Below are positions 1-5,917 of a DNA stretch of 16,422 nt, piece after piece (within the stretch, counting starts at the first letter, position 1; each line of letters starts with the position of its first letter). The translations under genes were made by a program, and so were the position numbers. Below the pieces are notes generated by a model. It did no database searches and was not told the DNA's origin. It was given only the letters and a program-made list of their open reading frames with translations. Source of the stretch: Chloroflexota bacterium (GTDB taxonomy: Bacteria; Chloroflexota; Anaerolineae; Anaerolineales; UBA11858); contig DAOUWT010000025.1 in the NCBI GenBank assembly GCA_030666985.1, positions 1 through 16,422 of the forward strand, given 5' to 3'.

Positions 1-154
1 CCCCAACGTTCCCCTTACCTTTTCCCAAGCCATGTGCTACGAAAATAAAAAGCCCTTTTTTTCTTTCCGGAAATCAATGGAATAAACCCGGAGCCATGAA
101 CAGTCGCCGCATCCCTTTCCCCCCATCCCTTACCCCTCAAACCGGAACCCACCC

Positions 155-1174
155 GTGCATCCCCCCCTCCCCCGGGGCTTCCCCCCCCGCCCCGCCACAA
201 TGGAAGACATCCCCCGCGCAGTGGAACTCTTTAACGCCTACTCGCAGCATTACCTCGGCATCCAAGAGTCCACCGCCAATGACCTGGAGACCGAATGGAG
301 CATCCCTAAATTCAACCCCAAGACAGACATTCGCCTGGTACATAACCCTGAGAACGAATTAGTGGGCTTCATAGAAGTGTGGACAACGTCCAATCCCCCC
401 GTTCACCCCTGGGTTTGGGGACGGGTTCACCCCGCATATCACGGAAAAGGCATAGGGACATACCTGCAAAGCTGGGCCGAAGAACGCGCTAAGCAAGCCA
501 TCCCCCGCTGCCCCAGCGGCGCGCGTGTAGCTTACCGCACGGGCACAAATACCACCATCGAACCGGCCAAACGCCTTTTCGAGGCTGCTGGCCTTAAACT
601 CATCCGCCACGGCTTCAAGATGCTCATCGAGATGGATGTCCTCCCCCCTGGGCCAACCTGGCCAGAAGGTATCACTATCCGCACGGTTAAAGACCGCGAA
701 GCCGAAATCGAAGCCATCTTCCGCGTTGACGACGAAGCCTTCAAAGATCACTTCGGCTATGTAGACGAACCTTATCAAGAGGCCCTAGCGCACTTCAGCC
801 ACTGGTTCCTGAACGACGAAGAACACAAAGACCCCACCCTGTGGTTTTTAGCCATGGACGGTGACAAAATTGCTGCCATCGCCATCTGCCGCCGCCGTGA
901 CTGGGAGAACGAAAACTACGGTCACGTCTCCAGCCTGGGCGTCCTGCGTCCCTACCGGAAGCGCGGCATTGGCCTGGCCTTGTTGCATCAAGCATTTGGA
1001 GAATTCTACCGCCGTGGCAAAAGCGGCGTCACCCTCGGCGTAGATGCCCAAAACCTGACCGGTGCCCTGCGTCTCTACAAAAGAGCCGGCATGCACGTCC
1101 ACCGCCAGCACGACCAATACGAAAAAGAACTCCGCCCTGGCAAAGAAATTAGCGTTGAAGCCTTAAAAGAATAA
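155..1174 (+). CDS. Tandem-domain GNAT N-acetyltransferase
   Basis: Predicted cytoplasmic acetyl-CoA-dependent N-acetyltransferase of 339 residues with two GNAT folds in tandem, the layout of mycothiol synthase-like proteins. The first domain spans about residues 12-160 and begins with the usual RPATMEDIPRAVELF strand-helix. Its acetyl-CoA loop is VHPAYHGKGIGTYL. The second domain spans about 170-325 with the loop LGVLRPYRKRGIGLALL, followed by the GVDAQNLTGALRLYKRAGM motif typical of the second half of GNAT folds. Both pyrophosphate loops (Q/R-x-x-G-x-G) are intact, so both domains could bind acetyl-CoA. The start is uncertain: the only in-frame start before the conserved strand is GTG at 155, with no convincing ribosome site and poly-C runs just after it; ATG at 200 would remove part of the first strand. 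The substrate cannot be told from sequence. The gene stands alone on this strand. Confidence 0.88.
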   Translation: MHPPLPRGFPPRPATMEDIPRAVELFNAYSQHYLGIQESTANDLETEWSIPKFNPKTDIRLVHNPENELVGFIEVWTTSNPPVHPWVWGRVHPAYHGKGIGTYLQSWAEERAKQAIPRCPSGARVAYRTGTNTTIEPAKRLFEAAGLKLIRHGFKMLIEMDVLPPGPTWPEGITIRTVKDREAEIEAIFRVDDEAFKDHFGYVDEPYQEALAHFSHWFLNDEEHKDPTLWFLAMDGDKIAAIAICRRRDWENENYGHVSSLGVLRPYRKRGIGLALLHQAFGEFYRRGKSGVTLGVDAQNLTGALRLYKRAGMHVHRQHDQYEKELRPGKEISVEALKE

Positions 1175-1186
1175 AGAAAAAACTCT

Positions 1187-1214
1187 GGGGGATAAATCCA
1201 GTGTAACACCTCGC
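1187..1214 (+). repeat. Half copy of the GGGGGATA..ACACCTCGC repeat
   Basis: A 28-nt stretch running from GGGGG to ACACCTCGC aligns without gaps to 2268-2295, with 22 of 28 positions identical by eye. Both copies are preceded by a run of six A then (C)TCT and both lie a few bases after a plus-strand stop codon. This copy stops at CTCGC, whereas the 2268 copy continues for another 100 nt. The two copies form direct repeats on either side of the exporter gene. Confidence 0.6.
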
Positions 1215-1232
1215 AATGACATCAAATTACAC

Positions 1233-1262
1233 TTGACAGCCCAGTAGTTACGAAGTTACTTA
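1233..1262 (+). promoter_or_regulatory. Possible weak promoter for the exporter
   Basis: A perfect -35 hexamer TTGACA at 1233-1238 is followed after 17-18 nt by TTACTT/TACTTA, a poor match to TATAAT. Inside the spacer and -10 region the hexamer AGTTAC occurs twice (TAGTTACGAAGTTAC), which could be a regulator half-site. The -10 is weak, so an activator would be expected if this promoter is used. Confidence 0.3.
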
Positions 1263-1298
1263 CATTTATACAAGGAAAATTGTGACCTATAGGTAGAC

Positions 1299-1318
1299 AA
1301 CAAGAATTAATTCTTGTT
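1299..1318. promoter_or_regulatory. 20-bp perfect palindrome, operator candidate
   Basis: AACAAGAATTAATTCTTGTT is an uninterrupted 20-bp perfect dyad about 95 bp before the exporter start and downstream of the possible promoter. A perfect dyad without a loop is more typical of a homodimeric repressor site than of an RNA hairpin. No regulator gene is adjacent, so the binding protein is unknown. Confidence 0.45.
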
Positions 1319-1411
1319 ATTATATCTGTCCCGTTGAGCCCCTTTTGCGCCTCCGGTACAACGCAGATTGGAGGGGCAACTCAACCTACGCCAGTGGCAG
1401 GAGAAACAGAA

Positions 1412-2251
1412 ATGACCTATCTACGAAAAAGCACTCTTTGGATTGGACTGGTTATTACCTTACTTGCAGCGGCAGCTTGGCTTCGCGGTGGCTTTGAAGT
1501 GAAGGATGCTTTGCTGCTCTTTGGACTTTGCTTTGCATGTGAGCTGATTGATAGCGGGTTAGGTATGGGATATGGCACCATTCTGACCCCAACATTGCTT
1601 CTGATTGGTTATCAGGTAGAAGATATTGTCCCCACTGTTTTACTCTCAGAGTTATTAACCGGGTTGACGGCATCATTTTTCCACAACGAGATTAAAAATG
1701 TTGAATTAGGTTTTCACGGCAAGGATTTTAAGCCTGCCCTTATATTGGCCGGGGGCAGTGTGATAGGCGTTACTGCTGGCGTTTTTCTTGCGATGAACTT
1801 GCCCAAAGACATACTTAAGATGGCAATCGGATGTATCATTTTGATGTCGGGTTTGTTTGTAATTCTCGTGTCGCGGCGCGTCGTTGAATATAAGAACTGG
1901 AAGATGCTTGTGCTTTCTGGCGTAGCTTCGTTCAATAAAGCTGTCAGCGGAGGCGGTTATGGCCCATTAGTGACCAGCGGCCAAATATTGAGCGGAGTTC
2001 AGGGTAAGGCTGCTGTCGGCATTACATCATTTGCTGAAGCATTCACTTGTTTGATTGCTGTCATCCTTTTTCTTGCTAGAGGCGGTTTTATAAATTTGCT
2101 CGTATTTATCCCAATGGCCGCCGGAGCGCTGATCTCAGTTCCATTCTCCGTTTTTGCGATTAACAAATCTAATGAAGATCACCTCAAAATCATTATCGGC
2201 GTGCTGACAATGGCTATGGGCGCTTTAACTATCTACAAAGCATTGTGGTAA
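1412..2251 (+). CDS. TSUP (TauE/SafE) family membrane exporter
   Basis: Integral membrane protein of 279 residues resembling the sulfite/sulfonate exporter TauE/SafE family. Members move sulfite, sulfoacetate or other sulfur anions across the inner membrane. Two related halves are visible, each with the family's glycine-rich signature: GLGMGYGTILTPTLLLIGY near the first half and SGGGYGPLVTSGQILSG in the second. Seven or eight hydrophobic segments can be seen. The ATG at 1412 is chosen because AGGAG lies eight bases before it; an in-frame TTG at 1334 would add 26 hydrophilic residues and has no ribosome site. Codon use is richer in A/T (TTA, ATT, TTT) than in the flanking genes. With the direct repeats at both ends this suggests later acquisition. 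The substrate is not determinable, since no sulfur-metabolism gene is nearby. Confidence 0.88.
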   Translation: MTYLRKSTLWIGLVITLLAAAAWLRGGFEVKDALLLFGLCFACELIDSGLGMGYGTILTPTLLLIGYQVEDIVPTVLLSELLTGLTASFFHNEIKNVELGFHGKDFKPALILAGGSVIGVTAGVFLAMNLPKDILKMAIGCIILMSGLFVILVSRRVVEYKNWKMLVLSGVASFNKAVSGGGYGPLVTSGQILSGVQGKAAVGITSFAEAFTCLIAVILFLARGGFINLLVFIPMAAGALISVPFSVFAINKSNEDHLKIIIGVLTMAMGALTIYKALW

Positions 2252-2267
2252 ACGGGGGAAAAAATCT

Positions 2268-2396
2268 GGGGGATACCTTTAGCGTGACACCTCGCCCGGG
2301 CGTGGGACTGAAAGTGAACGTGTTCCCGCCCTGGGGCGTTTTGAGTCCGGGGGGCGGCGTGTTGCCGTTGAGGCAGCGTCCTGCCAGCCCGGAACG
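2268..2396. repeat. GC-rich intergenic repeat, full copy 1
   Basis: This stretch between the exporter stop and the convergent coiled-coil gene matches 13810-13935 along nearly its whole length. Shared blocks include CACCTCGCCCG, GGGGCGGCGT, GGCAGCGTC and AGCCCGGAACG. It can fold: GGGCG near 2298 can pair with CGCCC near 2330, GGCAG-CGTC-CTGCC is a perfect small hairpin, and CCGGG before it pairs with CCCGG after it. It has no coding frame and no U-tract, so it is not an ordinary terminator. The remaining bases up to 2469 hold nothing recognisable. Confidence 0.65.
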
Positions 2397-2469
2397 AACA
2401 ACCATCCCCCCTCACGCCATCACGCTTCACTCAGATTAACGCAATCCGTTTCCCCCTTGCACAAGATTT

Positions 2470-3303
2470 TTACAAATCCGAAGGCAGCCACTCAGAGTTG
2501 TAGTCATAAACCTCGTTGATACTGCCAATCAGATCATTGAGTTGCTCAACCTGTTCTTGAATGTCAGCCTGGAGTCGCTCCGAGCGTCCGCTATCCAAGT
2601 TTTGGACACCTATCAATTGTATCTGACTGTAAACCGTAGCCAGGGCGGTCAGGCTTTGTTCCATCTGCAGCGCGGCCTGCTTCATGCGGCGGTTTAGTTT
2701 TTCTAAGACCTGCTGCTGCTTTTCCTTACTTGCCAGCACTTCGTCAAATTCTTGCACGACTTCCGGGTCAGCTTCTGCTCTGCGCTGGGCGGTTAATTCT
2801 TCTATTTCCCCCGGCAATGATTTCCGCTCCTTGGCCAGCAGAGTGTCTTTGCGGTAGGCGTCCAGCCGCAGAGCCAACCTGTATATGTTTTTGACCCAAT
2901 CGCTGAGTTGGTTAGCAGTGTCTTCTAATCGTACCCTCATTACGCCAGGCGTGTGTTTGTGAACCTGGTCTTCAATGCCGCGTTGATACTCTAGGGCACT
3001 TTTTACATCTTCACGCAATTCCGGGTTCTTGATACGGTTGGGATCGAAACGCTCCTGAAAGAGAGTTTGCAATACCTTGGCGTTCGTTTCCTCATCGGTC
3101 AGGCTGGTGAAAATGATGATAACCACGCCCACCAATCCCAGGAGTGGCCACCCCCACACCGGCCACCACGTAAAAGGATGTGGGTAGAATGCCGTCAGCA
3201 AGATTGCCCCGGCAATTACCATCGCGCTCTCCCAGCGGAAGAATGCGTATTGAATGACGGCGCTTTGAGCTTTTTTTTGTAATTCCGAGCGGATTGTGGA
3301 CAT
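2470..3303 (-). CDS. Two-TM coiled-coil membrane protein, unknown function
   Basis: A 277-residue protein of no family I can name. Residues 27-40 and 51-67 are hydrophobic and separated by a short turn rich in Pro and Trp (FYPHPFTWWPVWGWP), so both termini should lie on the same, probably cytoplasmic, side. The remainder is highly charged and helical, with predicted coiled coils at about 130-270 rich in Glu, Gln, Lys and Arg. This looks like a membrane-anchored scaffold. It is the last gene of the minus-strand block containing the PspA homologue, which is also a coiled-coil membrane-associated protein; an interaction is a guess. No good ribosome site precedes the ATG, and 97 nt separate it from the end of the ancestral hepT frame. 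The ORF is intact, with no signs of decay. Confidence 0.8.
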   Translation of the reverse strand: MSTIRSELQKKAQSAVIQYAFFRWESAMVIAGAILLTAFYPHPFTWWPVWGWPLLGLVGVVIIIFTSLTDEETNAKVLQTLFQERFDPNRIKNPELREDVKSALEYQRGIEDQVHKHTPGVMRVRLEDTANQLSDWVKNIYRLALRLDAYRKDTLLAKERKSLPGEIEELTAQRRAEADPEVVQEFDEVLASKEKQQQVLEKLNRRMKQAALQMEQSLTALATVYSQIQLIGVQNLDSGRSERLQADIQEQVEQLNDLIGSINEVYDYNSEWLPSDL

Positions 3304-3399
3304 AGTTTTTTATGGCTTGGGCTTGAAAAAGGTATCTTTTTATAAACTTGGAACAAAGATATATTTGAATCCAAGATGAGTAACTTCCTGAGGGATGGA

Positions 3400-3965
3400 C
3401 TATTTTTCTCCGCCTACACGCTCTAAAAACAAAGTGAAGTAATTGGTCACACTCCTCTCGCAAACACTCAGGGACATGTCATTCTGAGGGCGGTTTTTGC
3501 CCGAAGAATCCCCTATCTCGGAGTTGGAGACTCTTCGTTCACAAAAAACGTTCTCTCAGAGTGACATATCTCGTATTTTTTGCCAGAGGGGAGTGAACGG
3601 TTACAAATATTGCGTACCACATGACGGAAACGGAGAAATTCATCCAGGAGATTTACCGCTTCGGGAGAAAGTACAGGGGGGCGTAAATTCTCTACATCAG
3701 CTTGCATTTGTTGCAGTAATTTATAATGCCAATCAGCCCCAGTAGGAATTCTACCATCCACCATAGTTCCAATTTTCTGGAAAATACGTTCTAACCCTGC
3801 ATAAAAATCATGCAAGCTCAAAACCGCAGAGTCTACATATAAATCTTGGTCTTCAGGCCGTTGGAGTGCGGCATTAATTGCGCGTTCAGCTCGATTTACT
3901 ACTTGGTGCAGAGTGTCTAATTCTTGGCGAATGCGGTTGATCAGAGTTAGATATTCTTCAATCAT
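3400..3965 (-). pseudogene. hepT: hepT-like HEPN gene interrupted by an inverted-repeat element
   Basis: HepT-like HEPN protein, partner of the nucleotidyltransferase upstream; HepT proteins of this system are ribonuclease toxins. Residues 1-132 are family-like and helical, ending in LLDEFLRFRHVVRNI. The present frame then runs into a repeat element and ends at 3513 with 18 foreign residues. Removing 92 nt (3478-3569) rejoins codon 3570-3572 to 3475-3477 in frame and adds 25 residues ending in FLERVGGEK with a stop at 3400-3402, giving 157 residues, about the family's usual size. I therefore call the gene broken rather than naturally short. In addition, the R-X4-H-X-Y site reads R114-HVVR-N119-I-C121, so the catalytic His and the Tyr that is AMPylated in characterised systems are both absent. 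The ATG overlaps the mntA stop (ATGA), showing translational coupling. Confidence 0.75.
3476..3567. mobile_element. MITE-like inverted-repeat element inside hepT
   Basis: The ends are ATGTCATTCTGAG and CTCTCAGAGTGACAT, an imperfect terminal inverted repeat; matching inner arms GAAGAATC and GACTCTTCG extend it. Each arm also holds a small nested hairpin: GGGC-GGTTTTT-GCCC on the left and CGTT-CACAAAA-AACG on the right. The core GTC..GAC (3478-3565) is flanked by ACAT and ATAT, which could be a decayed 4-bp target duplication. There is no coding capacity, so it would need to be moved by a transposase elsewhere. A related element lies at 15583-15676. Confidence 0.65.
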
Positions 3966-4342
3966 AGAGTAACCCCCTGATTCTCAATAGCATTTAATAA
4001 AGATGTGCTGGCAGTGTTTATATCAACCAAGTTCACTGGAACTTCAGTCTCTATATCCATAATAGAACCAATAGCGCGAAAAGTATCTTCAAGGCGCAAC
4101 CCCCAGGCTGCTATATCAACATCCGACCAACTGGTAAAGCTTGTATTCTGCGTTAAAGAACCAAAAACAACTACACGGGTTGCGCCATATTTCTTTTTTA
4201 GCAATTTGGCCGCCTTACGGGCAGCATTCCACGCTTGCTCTCGCCGTTTCTCAATGTCTGGTTGTTTCGATTGCAGACGTTTCTGGGCGTATGTGCGATA
4301 ATGTGCAATTTGTTCTGGCGATAATTCTAATGTGGCTGGCAT
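3962..4342 (-). CDS. mntA: MntA-like nucleotidyltransferase (antitoxin)
   Basis: A 126-residue minimal nucleotidyltransferase (MNT, polymerase-beta fold). In MntA-HepT modules the MNT protein neutralises the HEPN toxin by transferring AMP to a tyrosine. The signature is visible: G61-S62, then eleven residues, then D74-V-D76 (VVFGS...WSDVDIAAWG), with a third acidic residue at D108 in VNLVD. The N-terminal 50 residues are a charged helical extension typical of the WSDxDxAxWG subgroup. ATG at 4342 is chosen because GGAGA lies about six bases before it; the longer frame would be translated from a palindromic repeat. The stop overlaps the hepT start by four bases. Because the partner is interrupted and lacks its usual target tyrosine, this gene may now be an orphan antitoxin. 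Confidence 0.82.
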   Translation of the reverse strand: MPATLELSPEQIAHYRTYAQKRLQSKQPDIEKRREQAWNAARKAAKLLKKKYGATRVVVFGSLTQNTSFTSWSDVDIAAWGLRLEDTFRAIGSIMDIETEVPVNLVDINTASTSLLNAIENQGVTL

Positions 4343-4376
4343 AAGACATCTCCAAAAAGGTGGGTGACTTCCCTCT

Positions 4377-4418
4377 CCTCCCCCAAATTCGACATCTTTC
4401 CGTCGCATTTGGGGGAGG
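4377..4418. repeat. Inverted repeat between pspA and mntA
   Basis: CCTCCCCCAAA at 4377-4387 and TTTGGGGGAGG at 4408-4418 are perfect 11-nt inverted arms. Inside them CGAC (4390-4393) pairs with GTCG (4402-4405). On the minus strand it follows the pspA stop and precedes mntA. It could slow or partly terminate transcription, but no U-tract follows, so a standard intrinsic terminator is not supported. Confidence 0.55.
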
Positions 4419-4435
4419 CTGGGTGGGGGCGTGCC

Positions 4436-5116
4436 TTACTCTCCCAAACCTAGTTTTTGCTTCCTCGCGGCCAACTGACCATCAATAGTGCTGCGATCCA
4501 GCACATCATCAATTTGCTTGTCGAGGTTGGCAGCCTGCATTTCAGTGGCGGTGGAGGCTTTGTCCAGCCGAGAATAAATGCTCTCTGCCATGCGGCCAAT
4601 GTCGGTGTCGCCGGTGCCCATCAGGTCGTCCAAACCTTTCATAGCCTTGACAGCAATCTCTTTGCTTTCGGCTAATTCCAAAAGGGCTTGGAGTTCTTCG
4701 CGCTGCTGTTTCATAGTCGAAAGGCGGGCTTCTAGTTTGACCTTGGCATCCAGGAGTTTTTGGTACTCCTTCTGGAGTCGCTCGCCCTGTTCTTCGTAGG
4801 TCGTGACCAGTCGCTGCGTGCTGTTGAGTTTGCTCTGGGCCGCCGCCGCGGTCTCTTCGTTGCCCTCTGTCAGGAAGGCGTCAATGGCGCGGTCTAGCTC
4901 GTCCTCTTTTTGCTCGAGGCCGACCAATTTGCGCTTGATGGACTTCACCTCGCCGCCAATTGTAGCCGCGGCATCTTCCAGGTCTTCCAGGTTATCTTCT
5001 ACCTGGCGGATATATTGGTCAATGACCGCGATGCTGTTGCTCTCTAAAGCTTGATCCACCAATGCGTGTAAATTTGCAGATATTAATGTTGAGACTTTTT
5101 CTAATAGGGTAGCCAT
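4436..5116 (-). CDS. pspA: PspA/IM30 family membrane-stress protein
   Basis: A 226-residue PspA/Vipp1 (IM30) homologue, a peripheral inner-membrane protein that assembles into ESCRT-III-like oligomers to stabilise or remodel damaged membrane. Residues 1-24 (ATLLEKVSTLISANLHALVD) resemble the amphipathic membrane-binding helix of PspA. Residues about 25-145 form the long charged coiled-coil hairpin, with IDQYIRQVEDNLEDLE matching the conserved start of that hairpin; more helices follow to the C terminus. Length matches the family. The ribosome site AAGGAGA lies about seven bases before the ATG. Neither pspF nor pspBC is present; the neighbours are substrate-binding-VWA and OmpA-like proteins plus a two-TM coiled-coil protein, so the partners here probably differ from the proteobacterial Psp system. 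Confidence 0.9.
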   Translation of the reverse strand: MATLLEKVSTLISANLHALVDQALESNSIAVIDQYIRQVEDNLEDLEDAAATIGGEVKSIKRKLVGLEQKEDELDRAIDAFLTEGNEETAAAAQSKLNSTQRLVTTYEEQGERLQKEYQKLLDAKVKLEARLSTMKQQREELQALLELAESKEIAVKAMKGLDDLMGTGDTDIGRMAESIYSRLDKASTATEMQAANLDKQIDDVLDRSTIDGQLAARKQKLGLGE

Positions 5117-5143
5117 GTTCTTTTCTCCTTAATTTATATTTCT

Positions 5144-5222
5144 AAGTGAAACGTGTTTTGTGAAGACGTGAAGAGTGAAACGTGAAGGTGTGAACACACT
5201 CGTCACTTTTCACGCATCAATT
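5144..5222. repeat. ACGTGAA-type short repeat array, copy 1
   Basis: Degenerate 7-9-nt units of the form (A)CGTGAAG/GTGAAAC run through the 5' leader of pspA. The 26 nt at 5160-5185 are identical to 7625-7650. Both copies end with TCAC..CACGCATCA-type sequence. Both lie directly upstream of minus-strand genes of the same block. Confidence 0.65.
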
Positions 5223-5225
5223 ATA
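5220..5225 (-). promoter_or_regulatory. Possible -10 element upstream of pspA
   Basis: A perfect TATAAT (minus strand) lies about 104 nt before the pspA ATG, just beyond the ACGTGAA array. No TTGACA-like -35 is found 16-18 nt upstream, so it may belong to an activated or alternative-sigma promoter, or be chance. If used, the repeat array would be transcribed as part of the pspA leader. Confidence 0.3.
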
Positions 5226-5272
5226 CAGCATAAACCATTCTATGTGTGCATAAATTGCTCCTCCTTTAGTTA

Positions 5273-5363
5273 GGGATCAGGGTATCAGTAAATCAGGGAT
5301 CAGGAAATCAGGATATCAGTAGATCAGGAATCAGGACATCAGGTATCAGAGCATCAGTCAGGG
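5273..5363 (+). repeat. ATCAG octamer array downstream of the four-helix-bundle gene
   Basis: About twelve 7-8-nt units ending in ATCAG (for example GGTATCAG, TAAATCAG, GAAATCAG, GATATCAG, GACATCAG) run head to tail. The array overlaps the stop codon of the four-helix-bundle gene at 5354-5356. Units follow the same NNNANCAG pattern as the arrays at 5812-5914 (opposite strand) and 15541-15576. Confidence 0.7.
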
Positions 5364-5797
5364 GATGAAGTGAAATCGATTTCATAGCTTGCAATTTCGT
5401 CGCTGATGGCGTGGTCTCCATATTCCTTTTGGCCTTGCTTTTGACCGCGGACGTAGCGGATATATCCGTTTAAAGCCCGCACAGCATTGCCGCATAGTTT
5501 TCGCTGGGTGGATAATTTGTTGGCCGTATATCCGACTTGGTCACAAATTATAAATGCACTTAAAACCTCTTCCAATGAACCACGCGCAATGTAGTAAAAG
5601 CGCAAACTATCCAGGTAATGATAGCGCCCGTACCCTTCTGCGATATTGAGTGGCACGCTTGTAGCAGCACGTCGAATTTGATTTGCTAGATTATATTTTT
5701 CCTCAGTTGGCAAGCCACGGCTAATTTTATAAGCCTCTTGCACAACTTTCAAAGCCAACTTATACGCATCCAAACTTTCAAACCCGCTCTTACCCAT
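5354..5797 (-). CDS. Four-helix-bundle protein (23S rRNA IVS-type)
   Basis: A 147-residue member of the four-helix-bundle family first found encoded in 23S rRNA intervening sequences (S23/IVP family, TIGR02436 type). Diagnostic features are FESLDAYKLALKVV at the start, QIRRAATSVPLNIAEGYGR at about 40-58, then SLRFYYIARGSLEEV. The body is four predicted helices; the last 20 or so residues are a tail overlapping an octamer repeat array. The exact role is unknown; related proteins form pentameric basic barrels that may bind nucleic acid. GGAGGAT lies just before the ATG. The gene is not in an rRNA here: it sits between the VWA and pspA genes, flanked on both sides by octamer arrays in opposite orientation, and so looks like an insertion. 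Confidence 0.88.
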   Translation of the reverse strand: MGKSGFESLDAYKLALKVVQEAYKISRGLPTEEKYNLANQIRRAATSVPLNIAEGYGRYHYLDSLRFYYIARGSLEEVLSAFIICDQVGYTANKLSTQRKLCGNAVRALNGYIRYVRGQKQGQKEYGDHAISDEIASYEIDFTSSPD

Positions 5798-5811
5798 ACC
5801 ATCCTCCTCTT

Positions 5812-5914
5812 GCCTGCTCCCTTGTTTCCCTGTTCACCTGTTCACCTGTTCACCTGTTCACCTGTTCACCTGTTCCCCTGTTCCCCTGCTCCCCTGCTTC
5901 CCTGCTCCCCTGTT
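5812..5914 (-). repeat. CTGTTCAC octamer tandem array
   Basis: About thirteen head-to-tail 8-bp units fill the gap between the VWA stop and the four-helix-bundle start. Five are exactly CTGTTCAC on the plus strand (GTGAACAG on minus); the rest are variants such as CTGTTCCC, CTGCTCCC and CTGCTTCC. Identical central units with degenerate edges indicate recent slippage expansion from an older array. Confidence 0.85.
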
Positions 5915-5917
5915 TTT

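Noticed and set aside
2252..2467. Small open frames after the exporter gene on both strands.
   Set aside because: They lie across the GC-rich repeat, have no ribosome site and the corresponding frame is not open in the second repeat copy.
4343..4408. N-terminal extension of MntA by 22 residues.
   Set aside because: The extension is translated from a palindromic repeat (4377-4418), and GGAGA is correctly placed before the ATG at 4342.
5354..5797. Four-helix-bundle gene as the Avd component of a diversity-generating retroelement.
   Set aside because: Avd has the same fold, but there is no reverse transcriptase, template repeat or variable repeat in the window, and the sequence has the features of the general IVS-type family.
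5812..5914. Regularly repeated array as a possible CRISPR.
   Set aside because: Units are 8 bp, contiguous and without unique spacers, and no cas gene is nearby; it is a simple tandem repeat.
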